A stretch of 64,000 nt of DNA, taken from NCBI GenBank assembly GCA_018894105.1, contig CM032131.1, forward strand, positions 2,134,501 through 2,198,500, in the 5' to 3' direction. Origin of the DNA: Jacaranda mimosifolia (taxonomy: Eukaryota; Streptophyta; Magnoliopsida; Lamiales; Bignoniaceae). Under the pieces are notes generated by a model, which made no database searches, was not told the origin of the DNA, and saw only the letters and a program-made list of their open reading frames with translations. A program made the position numbers and the translations under genes. Of the stretch, positions 48,900 through 61,364 are shown piece by piece. How positions within the stretch are numbered: position 1 is the first letter of the stretch; every line of letters begins with the position of its first letter.

Positions 48900-50050
48900 A
48901 CGTCAAAATAAATACTTAATTGGACTAAAGCTTCATTACAAATAAAAGTTATACATCTAACTTAAGTAGCCAACCATTCATTTCAAAACAAAACATGTTT
49001 TTCCAATCAATAAAGCCACAAAATAGGTCATGTTTTTTCATCTCCTAAATAGTTAATTGAGTATCAAGTAAAAAAAACTGAATTACAAATCTAATTTTAT
49101 AAAGGTTCAGTTGATGGTCAGTTTAGGAATGCATCAAGCACAACATATCCAAGTAACTTCATTCTTTCTCTTCTCCTACCACCTACATAAATAAATGATA
49201 TAAATTATTTTATATAAATTTTAGAACTAGTCACAAATATGTACATATAAACAAAACTCTACTATATTGCAAGGCACCCAAGTGTTGCTCCATATGCATC
49301 TCCAATAGTTTTCATTATAGAATAAGGTCTAAGCAACTTTTCATCCTTTTCGATAATGACTTGAATATGAACCTTGCACCAATTTAGTCCAAAACATAGT
49401 CAGCCGACCACTTGATTTGGGTCTAAGCTAGCAATATTTTTAGTTGCAACAGTTTTTGAAAAATCTGCTTCTAATAGAAACTATGGCTCCAACCTATAAA
49501 TTATCAAAACTTCAAGCTTCAATCGATCTAGAATAAAGATGAAAACTGAAACTAGCAATAATATGGCCAAATAATACAACAAATCAATAATTAAATACTA
49601 AGGATAAATCAATAGAGTAAAACAATAGTAGCACCAATAAAGTGATGAGATTGATGCAATTATCAAAAGCTAAATTTTCAGCAATTATATAACCAAAATC
49701 AAAAGAAAACTATTAATAATGTAACCGACAATAAGACTACTTTAAGAATCATTGCTCATGGAGAAACCAACAAAATAATAAAGTAGTAACACCAACAAAG
49801 TCATGAGATCAATGCCAGTATCAAAAATTCAATTTCAACAATTACAGATAAAGATTAAAAAATAAATAACTATAATGTAACCAATGGTAAGACAAAAAAC
49901 AAAGAATTAATGCTCGAGGAGCAACCAACTATAAAAAGTAGCAGTACCAACAAAGTCATGAGGATAAATATGAACTAAAGTGATTCGTCTATGATCGACA
50001 TTTCATCAACCACAATCATTCAAAACTCATTTAACAATAATTATTGATAT
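48900..50050. other. CACTA interior without recognised coding sequence
   Basis: AT-rich, with imperfect internal duplications: phrases such as aaagtcatgaga-caatgc and caattata.. recur near 49640-49980. Probably non-coding or the 3' part of the gene. Confidence 0.4.
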
Positions 50051-50099
50051 TTCAAAGTGTCAAATTAATCCATACTCACTATGGTTAACATTAAACATT

Positions 50100-51545
50100 A
50101 AAATTTTTTTATATACAATATAAATATAACTTACATGAAGTGGTTGATGGTCATGATTTGGAGAAAAGCATTGATCAAAAGATGACTGGACTCCATGCAT
50201 CATTAATTGTGCTCTAGTTGGTTCTGGCGAAACAGAATCGAGTCCAATAGATTGAGTACTTGATACTTTTGATGAAGTACCAACATGATCAGTGTGTTCC
50301 ATTCTTGCCAACTTTGCTTCCAATTGTGATATTTTATTGGCTTGACTTTCCACAAGTGCTTGCATTTTGGTCATACTCTCTTCATACTGCACAATATTAT
50401 GATAACTTGGTCTTCAGGTAGGTACTGTGTTATCCCATACATCACTTTGTGTAATGCCAAAGCCAACCATAAGCACCTCTCCACCAGTTCTTTCCCCAGT
50501 CACTTGTCCAAATACATTATTAGGACCATGAGTGTCCTTTGAACCTTGAGGAAGATAACTAGCTCGATCTTTCATTTCAGTCTGTAAATATGTTGTTTTA
50601 ATACATGATACAATTTCTTCAAGTAAAAATATGAAAAAATTTTAAAAATGAAAGTAACTTTTAATAACAATAAAAGAATAAATACTTAATAAATAAAAAT
50701 AGTTATTGGTAGTATATTTAACTACATACCAGTACTTCTCCAACTTCGGGGCCCGAGGTAACCCTATTTTTCAAGAAGCATTTCTCAAATAATTCTGCTC
50801 TTGTAGGTACTTCATCCTTCTCTTTTGTCTGCAAAAAGACCAACAAAAAGTTAATACAACAACTAATATTAAGTTTAGCTTTAATCTTCTCTATAAAGAT
50901 GAAAATACCATTTTATCTTCAATGTCAGCGAAACTTCTTTGACCAGTGACATGATTCATCTTCTTCTTTTTTCTGTTTTCAATATCCTTCTTGCTAACGA
51001 AGCTAAAGTCACAAAAAAGCAAGTAAAATGACAAATATACATAAAAGACATTGTTGCTTATCTCAACACATATATATATATACCTTGTCATATTCTTCAT
51101 CTCATCATTTCGAAAGTAACTTACTGTATTAATCTGCCAAGACACACTTATTTGAAGGTTTAATGCGTGCTTGTTCTTCAATTGAAAGTTCAGGATCATA
51201 AAATTGTTCCTTCACTCTAGTTTTCCAACATCTCCACTTCTTCCTAATGTTTTGCAAATTATATGCATCGCATGTTACTGAAAATATGAACTTTGACTGC
51301 AAATGAAAATTAACAAGCTTTAGATTTGAAAAAAAGTGGACAATATTCATATAATTTACTACTAAAAAAAATATTAGTGTGATAAAAAAAAGAGAGAGAG
51401 AAATGGTATAATAAAATAACAACAAATTCCTTTAATGGGAAGTGTTTCGCTTGTTACCTTTACTAAATTGAGAAGTACTTTCTGTTTCCCTTGTGGCAAT
51501 TTGTGCCAATCTCTAATGTGGAGGAGAAAGTTTCCCATTTCTTGA
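50100..51545 (-). pseudogene. Ptta/En/Spm (Transposase_24)-like CACTA protein
   Basis: Exon-like blocks on the - strand with plausible GT..AG borders: ~51540-51455 (MGNFLLHIRDWHKLPQG); ~51300-51085 (IRKKWRCWKTRVKEQFYDPE, with one stop before YFRNDEMKNM); ~51000-50912 (MNHVTGQRSFADIEDK); 50828-50730 (EVPTRAELFEKCFL), acceptor and donor clear; and ~50580-50135, with VFGQVTGERTGGEV, one TGA near 50410, then a coiled coil MTKMQALVESQANKISQLEA. The order H-x-TG-x-SFA, then P-T-x-x-ELF, then a C-terminal coiled coil fits the plant Ptta/En/Spm accessory family of CACTA elements, thought to bind the ends. Two in-frame stops suggest decay. Confidence 0.7.
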
Positions 51546-51559
51546 TAATGTACCTATAA

Positions 51560-53580
51560 ATTTGCTATATTGTTTTCTTGTTTCACCAATTTCTACTCTA
51601 AAGTGAATCAATTTCATAGAATTGAGTCCAATCACATGACAAATGAGTTACACTTATTATGTAATTTAAGGAGAAATTTAAGGAGAATAACCAATTAACA
51701 TCCTTTTTTGGTAAATATGTAAATAAAAAGCAAAAGAAACCAAGTTTTCTTAAAAATGATTAACTGAATTGTAACTAGAATATATACTCAGCGTCTTGAT
51801 CTATTATGTGATAAAAACATGCACTTTTTAAATGTCTCCGTAAACAAGCCCATCTAGCACAGTAAGGAAGAGCATATTAACTAAGCTGTCAATGATCTCA
51901 TTGACAAATAGTCCACAATTTATACCAAACAAGAATCTTGTCTTGTTGTTTTGTTGATTATAAGCAACTTATTTATAGTGTCTTTCCAAGCCATATCCTA
52001 CACTAGTATCTTTAAAAATTCTGTATTTTTGCCTTAATCTCCTCTAAAACTTGTTTGCCATCTTCCCAAAATCATATGTGCTTGCAAAAGTTTCCATGTT
52101 ATTCTCAGCAGTGGTAAGAAATGGGAAAAAGATTTGCAGAAAGCATTCTAGGGATTATTGGCTTGATTGCATCCATAAATTCAACAATTAAATGAAGTTC
52201 ACTTACCAATAGTCTTGGGAGTATTAATTACCCCTTAATCAAGGGCAGTGTGATTATTCCCTCCATTTTTATGATCCAATTCTTACCAATAGTGAAACAG
52301 TAGAATTCAAAATGCAAAAAAGGTTGTAAGTGTATTAAAACAGAAAAATATTATTGCAATATTACATGAATATTGCTACTATTGTGGCTACAGAATATTC
52401 CATTAAACTAAACATGAAGAATAGTTTGTAGTAGTTTTCTAAACTAGAAAATTGAGACACACACAAATCATAGAATATAATGAAATTATGAAATTTGCTT
52501 GGAACTTATCCACTTGGCATGCCTTGGACAGAATCCCATAGTCTCTTAAGCATGTCCCCTTCAATTAATTCACCTTTTCAAAATGAATGCAAGCACAAAA
52601 TTTTGCATGTTGTTATAAATAGTATTGAGAAATAGTCAAAGATGACTCATTAGAACACATGAGACGAGTGTGGAAAATAATTTGAACTATATTTACTAAT
52701 CAATATCAACTATTGCCATTACATCATAAGAAAAAAGGCAAAAAAGAAAAAAAGAGAAGATTTTCTATGAAGAAATTTCTTGATTTTGTACAATGTTATT
52801 GTCGAAAGAGATGATAGCTTACTGAATCTAAGATTGTACTGTATCAGTGCTACGATGAAACATCAAGAATATGAATAATCTGAAACCTGGAAAAGGCCAC
52901 AACTTCTCACATCAATACACAAATCTTTTGCTTATATACTACAAAAGCAAGCCATTTTCAAAAACACTAACCAATATTCTTATTTGAGTCATTAAACTCG
53001 AGAACAGAGCAAAGGAACTTCAAACAACCCCTACAATAAAAATTTTATTTTTTAGACACTAGGTTTGGAAGAAAACACCAACTGAAAATGAGATAAATAA
53101 ATAAACATCCTTTTTTATTCAAATGAGAAAAGAGAAGAAGAATAATAGCAAACTATTTTAGATAAAAAAACATACCCAAGGACCCAAAGAGTTCGGCACT
53201 TATCATTCCGCGGCGATTGCAAAAAAATCCTCAATTGGAGCTACAGATAAGTCATGGGTGAGCATATGAGAGAAAAAAATAGAGGGAATATGCAAAAACT
53301 AGAGAGGGAAATGGGCAAAGATTTGGGGGGAAAAAAGAAATATGAAGAAATAAGGGTTCAGCGTGTAGGAGAACAAATTTTTTAGGGGAAAAGAAAAGAA
53401 AAAAGTATTTATATGAAAGAGAAAGGGGCAGAAAAGAGGCTAAAAAGTTCCCTCCCTCAGCCAAAAATTTTGGCGCATTTTGGAGAAAAAAGCAATCTCC
53501 ATTAAAAATATTTTTGTTTTTGATAAATTTAATAGTAAAAAAATTTAGCTCCTCAAAAGGTTGAAATTGTGACGTTCTCT
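51560..53580. other. CACTA right interior, no gene recognised
   Basis: AT-rich and non-coding as far as I can see. It lies 5' to the gene on the - strand and would hold its promoter and leader. The frame 53252-53464 (-) is low-complexity and pyrimidine-rich. Confidence 0.4.
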
Positions 53581-54030
53581 GTTAAGTGTTGCATTAGATG
53601 CATCAGAATAGCCTATATTTGTTGTAGTGGGTGAGTTTTTTTCGTTTCTTAATGGATGTGTTTAATCTATAAGTGCTTCTTTTAATTTAGTTTAATTTTT
53701 TGTAGGTTTTTTTATTTCTGAAATGATGATGTGTAATTTTCCCTTTTTTGGCCAGGTGGAATAATTTTGCTGATATGGCAAGAGGAATTACCATGCCATA
53801 TGCCATGCAGAAGGCATGGAGAGAGGAGGATGTTTGGTGTGACGTGGTGCCACATGACGAAAAATTAGATGCCACATGAGCTCGGTTCGCTAGCGGATGA
53901 CTTTCGAATCCAATTTGGCCTCAAATTCCCAAATTTCAAGAGGTATTGTACCAATCTTGTGATCCAAAAAGATAAAGTCAAAAATTGGGTACAGTTACAG
54001 GATCACTTTTGCAATTTTGTCAATCTTCCT

Positions 54031-54886
54031 TATCTAAAGTTTATCTTTGTGACTATTTACGGAAAGGATTTGGATAATATTATACCTTTTCGCAAAATAA
54101 ACTTCTTAGAAGATAATTCTAGATTCTTTTTTATCAACAAATAAGTAAATAAATAATAAGCCTTCAATTAATGAAATTGATCGAGTCAACACTACCAATT
54201 TCAGGTATGCTAGAGATATAAATGACATTGTTTTGCTCTTCTCATATAGCTAAATAACTTAGATTAGAATGCGATTCAATATGTAAAATTCAAAATGAGG
54301 AGTTATGCATGTAGTAAATGTAGATGAAGTTCAATAAAGCCTAACAACATGTATACTTAGTTACATAAGCATTTAGACAAGGAAAAGAATACATAATAGC
54401 AGGTTTTATTTTATTACATGTAATTTACGGGAGGCTCAGGTTTAGATATTGTGAGTTTATTTTTCAAGGAATCTTTCTAATTAAAGTTGGATTTTAGAGA
54501 CGTAGAGTGCATGGCTCAACACAAGCTAGCATAATGTGTCTTACATTACATATTGATATATCTCAGTATCTCCACTCAGGTTTTCCTCAAATTTTTTATT
54601 TTGAGAGATTTAACTTGCATCTGCCCAGCTACCAGTGTATTAGTTGATTATTACACTGTCACCTGGACTTGAGCATAAGGTGAGTTTCGCTGAGATTTAA
54701 GAAAATCGAATCTACAATGGTTGATGCCCTAGCACCACTTGAAAACTAATTTAATTAAAAATTTCTTTTTAAATTGTTACAATATTTTCAATATCTATTA
54801 GAGTATATATATTTGTAAAAGTGATTTTTAATTGTTTTGGATAATGTATAAATTTAGTATAGGTGCAGGGTGTACTAGTTTAGAAT
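54031..54886. other. Spacer between MULE and Copia element
   Basis: No gene. Slightly less AT-rich between 54440 and 54730, with no recognisable domain. Confidence 0.4.
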
Positions 54887-55117
54887 TGAACAAACCATAA
54901 GAAAATTGAGCTGAAGCTCATTAATTCTGTTATTAATGAGTACAACATATGAAGTATTTAAGTTTGCAACCCTACTAACCATAACAACCGGAACAGAACC
55001 CTGACTAATTGACTAAACAAATTGAGAAAAGACGAAAGGGCATCAACTATCTAATCAACAATAGAAGAGAAAAAATAAGTTATGCTATTAACGCCTTCTC
55101 AAAGTCGTATTGCTTCA
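54887..55117 (-). repeat. Copia 3' LTR
   Basis: Aligns with 59612-59856 over its length; a ~12-bp segment (tatgtgtgtaaa) present in the other LTR is missing here. A purine-rich stretch just inside (aacttgagggatggc on the - strand) is the likely polypurine tract. Confidence 0.9.
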
Positions 55118-55149
55118 GCCATCCCTCAAGTTGGAGGTTGGTGAAAGTC

Positions 55150-58100
55150 AACCAAGCCCAACTTGGAGACTAAGGAAGAAAACTAAGGCAATGGAAGAAA
55201 TTTGGTAAAGATGTTAGCAACCTGGAGCTTTGACGGGATGCGTTTGGGGGATATAAAACCTTATTTGAACTGGTGCGAATTAGATGGCAGCCAATTTCAA
55301 GGTGTTTAGTCTGTTCATGAAAAACAGGATTCGCAACAATATAAAGGGTAGCCTATTTTAATAGAAAAGTTCAATGGGTTGATCAATGGAAATGCCAAAG
55401 TTCTTAAGGAGATAGGAGATCCATAGAAGTTCATAAATCGTAAAAGCCATGCTTCTATATTCGACTTCAGTAGTTGAATGCAAACTTGTAGTTCGTTTCT
55501 TGGACTTCTAAGATATAAGGGACTATCCAAGGTAGATACAAAAGCTAGTTATAGATCGAAAAGTGTCTTGGCAAGCTGCCCGATCGGCATCGCAGAATGC
55601 CTATAGCTAAACGAGATAGAGGTAAGAAAGAATAAACCTGTGGATAGATTATGTTTGAGGTATCTAAGAACACACACAGTGGCATCCCAATGTGACTGTC
55701 AAGGAAAATTAATGAATTGGCTCAGTTGCTGTACTGCAAATGAAATGTTGGGCCTAATCATATTTAGGTAGAGTAACCTTCCTACAAGCCTTTTATATTT
55801 GTTTGGTTTTGAAAAAGGAGGCCATCCATGTATAGTTAACTTATGCCCCTTTAGGAAAAGAGTAAGGACTGTCTTTGCTCCCAACAAACCAGTATCCTGT
55901 AACATATCCAAAATGTATTTACGATAATTCAGATAGGTGCCTGCAGTAGACTTGGCTATCTTTATGCCCAGGAAATACTTCATATAACCCAAGTCTTTGA
56001 TTGTAAACTGCTGATACGAGAAGGTTTTGATAGCAATAATGTCTTCTTCACTAGTTCCAATAACTAGTACATCATCTACATAAACCAACAAAGCTAAGAA
56101 CTTTGAGCTAGAATATTTTGTAAATAAGCAATGATCATTCTCAGACTGTGTAAATCCAAAAGCTTACAGCTTGGAAATAAAATCCGCATTCCATTCTCTA
56201 GATGCTTGCCTATAGAGAGATCTGATCAATTTACAAACTTGGCCTAGTTTGGTTGTTTTATAGCCTTCAGGAGGGGTCATGTAGGCTTCTTCATGTAAGT
56301 AACCATGTAAAAAAATGTTGTTGATATCCAACTGATGAATATGGATATAACCAATGTTTAGAACACTTTCACTGTTACTAGCTTTGCCACAGGTGAGAAA
56401 GAATCTATATAATCTAAACCCTCTATTTGGTTAAAGCCCTTGGCAACAAGTCTTGCCTTAACTTGTCAACAGTTTCATCAGCAAACTTTAACTTTGTAAA
56501 CCCATTTTTAGCTAATGGGCTTCTTTCGTGCAAGTACATTAGTTAACTCCCATGTGTGATTCTTTTCCAAGGCATCAAGCTCATTTTGCATAGCCTCAAT
56601 CCATCTTTGATTAGGGCAAGCCTGCTTATAAGATACAGGTTCTGAAATTTGAGACACATTAGCTAAAAACTCCATGTATTGTTTACCAAAGTTTGATAGT
56701 TCAATGTAAAGAAAGGTTTGGATAGGATGTGGTAAGCCTGCAAGTGCTTCAATCATCTGAATGTTGGATATAGGGATAGGTAATTAGTTAGCTGAACATA
56801 CAAAGTTTCTAAGCCAAGCTGGTTTTTGTCTCACTATAGTACTGTGTCTAATGGATGGAAGGTCATTTGTGGGTTCAGTGGTGTGAATGATAGGGTTTTA
56901 AGGATGATGATTAGGGTCTAAGCCACTGCAGCTGTTAGTAGAAGGAAGAAAATCTAGCAAGATAGACTCATTACTTGTGATAGGGACAGGTAAAAGGGTT
57001 GAGTCTGAATTGGTCAACTTGTATGGAAAGATGGATTCATAGAAAATCAAATCTCTAGATACTAATATTTTTCAATTAGAGAAGTCATATACTTTGTATG
57101 CCTTTTGACCAGGGCAAAAGCCTAGATTTATGTACTTGAAGGCTCTAGTATCAAGTTTGTCTTTACTTGGTGATGTATTTGTCACATAGCATAGGCAACT
57201 AAAGATTTGAAGAAACTATAATCAGGGGCTTTCTTATGTAGGAGTTCATATGGCATTTTCTATTTCAGAATAGAGGATGGGGTTTTGTTTATAATATAAG
57301 TAGCCATAAGGACAGCTTGACCCCAAAATTTCTTTGGTAGGTTAGAATGAAAGATAAAGGTTGTAGCAAGTTGTAAGAGGTGTTTATGCTTTCTTTTAGC
57401 TATGCCATTTTGCTTGGGTGTGTAAGGAATGGATCTCTGGTATAGGATTCCATTGGTAAGGAGCAATCATTGGCAGTTTTGATTGGTAAACTCAGTACCA
57501 TTGTCTGATCTTATGGTTTTAATGGAGGTACAAAACTGAGTTTGGATCATCTTAATGTAGTATGTTAATATGGAAGTGACTTGAGATATATGTGACATTA
57601 AGTATGTCCAATTGCCTTGCTAAAGTCATCAACAATGGTTAGAAAGTAATGAGCTCTAATTATAGAGGCCTGATTATAAGGTCCCCATATATCTAAGTGT
57701 ATGAGTTCAAAGATTTGAGTGGTTTGTGAGGCACTGATAGGAAAAGGCAACCTTTGTTGCTTGGCTAAGGGACATATATCACATGGAAGCAAACATTGAG
57801 TTCTTTTATTGCTAACAAAGTTCAAATGAGACATTAAAGATGGAGACAACTGACCTAATCTTTTGTGCCATAAGGATAGGAAATGAACATTATCAGTAGA
57901 TTGGGAAGAGTTTACAATGTTAGTACAATTAGAAGAAGTAGTCAAGGATCTAGGAATTTGGTTACTTTAATTCAGAAGCTTGGTACAATATTTCAACTGT
58001 TTGGTGTCAAAACACTTAGAATCTAGAATGTAACGCCTCCCAAGCACCTTTCCTATAGCCAATACCTCTTTAAGGTAAAGACCCTACAATAAGCAATGAG

Positions 58101-58480
58101 TTGGGTAAAACAAGAACTTGATTGAGGTACTTCCAGCAAGGTTATTGATAGATAGCAAGTTTTAGCGGAAGGAAGGTATGTGAAGAGCATTAGATAGTAT
58201 AAGATTATTTGGTACATGGACATCACCTGTGGGATGAACCATTCTAAGTAGGTATACTGAGGTAATGTTTTTCATAGGTTTTTAGTTTCTTAGGAGTTTA
58301 ATATCACAACACATGTGGTTTGAAGCTCCTATGTCTAAGATCCAGCTCCTTGGTTCTAGTAAGCTAACTACACTGAAAGCAAAGTGGTGGATAGAAGTAC
58401 CTACAAAGTCAGTAAAATGAGCCATGTTTACCACTTCATCTGTTGTGCCCTTTCCTTTAAGAACTTGTTAATTTCCAGCT
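55150..58480 (-). pseudogene. Copia pol (protease-integrase-RT-RNase H), broken
   Basis: Reading right to left: protease motif SWILDIGASNHM near 58345; gag-pre-integrase and integrase zinc region with WHKRLGQLSPSLMSHL and CDICPLAKQ (57598-57945); integrase acidic residues in LDIWGPY and then RSDNGTEF near 57500, followed by QNGIAKRKHKHLL (57260-57466); RT start with WIEAMQNELDALEKNHTWEL (56508-56756); RT active site YVDDVLVIG in 55699-56091; RNase H region down to ~55150. These enzymes would copy element RNA into DNA and insert it. Numerous stops and frame changes break the frame. Confidence 0.9.
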
Positions 58481-58499
58481 GAATGATGTCTTGAATTCT

Positions 58500-59488
58500 G
58501 GTTTTGAGATCAATAGTTAGGACTCTTTCCTTTCCAGTCTCAGAATCTACAAAAGCTTCTATCATGTTTTCAATATGTTTTGGGATAGGCTTTCCTCTGG
58601 CATTCATCAGCTCCTTGTACCAATCCGGAACTCCATGTAGCTTAAAACAAGTTTCTTTTGTGTGTGAGTGAAGTTACAATTAGAGCAATGTAAGTTTGAT
58701 TTTTCTATCCTTTTCCCTTGTTTTCCTGCTGCAGTGGTCCATTTGTAGGTTTGAGTCTCATTATTTGTAACATTCTGTTTCTTGAAGCTGTGTCCTTTCA
58801 CCATCATGACTGCATTTTCCATGTTTTTAGCAAAGTTGCTCTGCACTTCCCTTTGTTTCTCCATTCTCAACACCATGGAGTATGCCTTGTTCACATTAGG
58901 CAATGGATCCATGACTAATATTTGGTTCCTAATGCTGTTATAACCTTCATTAAGTCCCATCAAAAACTGAATATACTTGGTAGATGAGTTATGCTCGGTC
59001 ATCTACTTTGTAGCATCACAACTGCACTCAGGTAAAGGTAACAAACATTGCAATTCATCCCAAAGTTTCTTTAGCTTTGTGAAATACTGTGCCACAGTCT
59101 GATTTCCTTGTGAAGCAGAATTGATTTCTCTTTGCAATTGGTTCAGGATAGGTCCATTACACTCTCCATATCTTTCTTATAATTCAGCTTATAATTCCTT
59201 AGCAGATCTAGTATACAGAAATGCATCCACAATATCCTTCGCAATTGAGTTTAAAATCCATGATTGTACCATATAATCAATTATATTCCATTGTTCAAAT
59301 TCATTAGAGTCCTCATTAGGTTTCATGCATTTTCCATTGATAAAACCTAATCTCATCTTAGCTCAACTCAATTTTCATTCATCTACTCCATGTGAGATAG
59401 TTGTTTCTATTGAGTGGAGTAAAGACCAACATCATACCTGGATTGTTGAATGGTCAAATACTAAGGCTATCTCAATCTTGTTCTCCAT
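58500..59488 (-). pseudogene. Copia gag, broken
   Basis: Likely starts at the ATG ending at 59488 (MENKIEIALVFD), or a few codons earlier. It contains the UBN2-type capsid region with YIQFLMGLNEGYNSIRNQIL and MDPLPNVNKAYSMVLRMEKQ (58607-59002), and a damaged zinc knuckle HCSNCNFTHTQK near 58660. At least one stop near 59003 and several upstream. It would form the virus-like particle; not intact. Confidence 0.85.
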
Positions 59489-59611
59489 TGTGAATGGATC
59501 TTGCATCATCAAAGTTTCTGAAATTAACATCTTGATTGGTGTTGACCTCTTCCATCTTAGATTCTTACCTTTAGAAGATTTTCTAGATCGAAATGAAGGC
59601 TTTGGATACCA

Positions 59612-59856
59612 TGAACAAACCTTGAGAAAATTGAGTTGAAGCTCATTAATTCTATGTGTGTAAAGTTATTAATGAGTACAATGGATGGAGTATTTAAGTT
59701 TGCAGCCGTAAGTAACCATAACAATCGGAACAATACCTAACTAACCGACCAAACAAATTGAGAAAAGACAAAAAGGGCATTAGTTATCTAACCAACAACA
59801 GAGGAGGAAAAAAATAAGTTATGATATTGACTCATTCTCAAAGTTGCATTTCTTCA
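59612..59856 (-). repeat. Copia 5' LTR
   Basis: Begins TGAACAAACC and ends TTCTTCA on the + strand; followed by AGAAT. Would hold the promoter on the - strand. Confidence 0.9.
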
Positions 59857-59861
59857 AGAAT

Positions 59862-60144
59862 GCATAACTGCAACAAGTTTTTGGATATAGTTGTCAATGT
59901 AATTAACTTTGGATGATTTATGCATAAAAAATATTATCACAAATTTCTGACCACATAGTAAAAGTTAATGTTTATGCATAAAAAATCCAAAAGTATCCAT
60001 ATATCTCCTTTTTCTTTCATCATTCATGGTGAAATTTTTTTCATTCTAATACAAATCATAAACTTTTATGAATTACTTACTTTTTGTAATAATGAAAATT
60101 CTATTTATGTTGAAAAGTATATTTAAATTGCAAATTTATGTTTG
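59862..60144. other. Spacer between Copia and hAT
   Basis: AT-rich, nothing recognised. Confidence 0.4.
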
Positions 60145-61364
60145 AGTGGGGTTGGCAAATTAGGTTCAAACCTATGGTTCCAGCGCAACCCAACTAATTT
60201 TGGGTTGGGTTGGATTTAAAGTAACATAAATAGGTTGGGTTTGAGCTGGGTTCTTGTGGGTTTAATATGGACTGGTCTCAAATGGGTTTAATTGGGTTTC
60301 AAAATTAAATGGGTTGAATATGGGTTGTAAATAGTTAAACCTTAAATTGATAAGGCCAAACCAATTCTAAAAAGATCTTCTCTACTCTCCCTCATTTTCT
60401 CTCTCTCGACTCGAGACTCATTCCTTGTATTTCGATTTGTCGCAAAGAATTCATCTATCACTCTCATTCTCAATTCTTGTCAGTGCCCACAAATCAAGTG
60501 GAGCTCTACACCGACCAGGTATATTGCCATGTATACATACACCTCCTCTATTTTATATACATATAGGCACGCTCACATGCAATAGAAAATTTGTTAATTG
60601 ATTTTCATTCCAAAATAGTATTAAGTTTTTGTTGCAACTTTCACAAATTTGTTTAATTCTGAAATACTTTTATTGATTAATTTTGCAACTTTTTACAAGA
60701 ATCCCACCAAGAAAATTACAAGGGCAGAAAGAACCCTCATTTAAATTTTTCATGCTTCTCATTAGGTTTACTCAAAATCTTGGTACCTAACAATTTTGAT
60801 GTTTGATGGGGCATATCTTATGTTGTCTTCTTTTACCTTTCTTTAAAGCCACATTATATGATCAAAGATTCAAAGTTGAATGGAAAAGTGACTATGGGGG
60901 TAGCTAAATCTGCCCACTTTCGTTCGCTGCCGCCATACATTTGCAAACTTTCTTGTTTTATAGTGTTGCATATGGTGTTTTATGCATAAAGTTCAAGAGA
61001 AATTCATTCAGTTTTTATAGTATTGATTGAGTTTTTGTTTCTTATTTCTTTAGTACAGAATTTTTCATAACCATACTAGTGGCTGCCAAGAATTCCCAAA
61101 AATGGTAAACATGAAGCCATAACTTTATGTGTTTATTCCACGTCCTAACTTGCTAATTTTGTGTTTAGTAATTGAAATTCAATTGGTGATTGAGATTTTT
61201 ATAATTTTAATATAATATGAGTTGGAATGAGTGTTTACTAATTTGATGTATTTTGTGTTTTTATTCTTTGTTTACAGCTTAGCACTAAGATTGAGCAATG
61301 GAGAATGACCAAACATTAAGTTGAAGTAGTTATTTGATTAGGTCAAAGAGATCTAAGAAACATA

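Larger units (their letters stand above)
48266..53629 (-). mobile_element. CACTA (En/Spm) element, 5.4 kb
   Basis: Ends CACTACAAGAAAA and (inverted) CACTACAACAAAT. Perfect 3-bp TSD GGT at 48263-48265 and 53630-53632. The subterminal region 48290-48900 is full of gtgacac / gtgtcac / gcgtcacaatagc motifs in both orientations, the transposase-binding type of CACTA ends. It carries a Ptta/En/Spm (Transposase_24)-like gene on the - strand, but no TNP2/TNPD-type transposase was seen, so it is probably non-autonomous. It is nested in the MULE near its right TIR. Confidence 0.9.
42530..54021 (-). mobile_element. Mutator-like element (MULE), 11.5 kb, with nested CACTA
   Basis: Ends GGCAAAATTG and (inverted) GACAAAATTG. 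The flanks AATCTTCTC (42521-42529) and AATCTTCCT (54022-54030) form a 9-bp TSD with 7 of 9 matches, the Mutator length. TIRs run ~240-300 bp and include a 27-bp perfect inverted match (42709-42735 with 53752-53778). Removing the CACTA (48266-53629) leaves ~6.1 kb. Carries a + strand GRF zinc-finger remnant and a - strand MURA-type transposase remnant, both broken. Confidence 0.85.
54887..59856 (-). mobile_element. Complete Copia (Ty1) LTR retrotransposon
   Basis: Two LTRs, 54887-55117 (231 bp) and 59612-59856 (245 bp), both beginning TGAACAAACC and ending CTTCA. Perfect 5-bp TSD AGAAT (54882-54886 and 59857-59861). The primer site TGGTATCC.. lies next to the right LTR on the - strand, so transcription runs right to left. 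Domain order gag, protease, integrase, reverse transcriptase, RNase H is that of Copia. LTR divergence and many stops show an aged, inactive copy. It was inserted as a single clean event. Confidence 0.95.

Noticed and set aside
59325..59639. 104-residue + strand frame at the Copia right end
   Set aside because: Antisense of gag and the 5' LTR; no independent domain.
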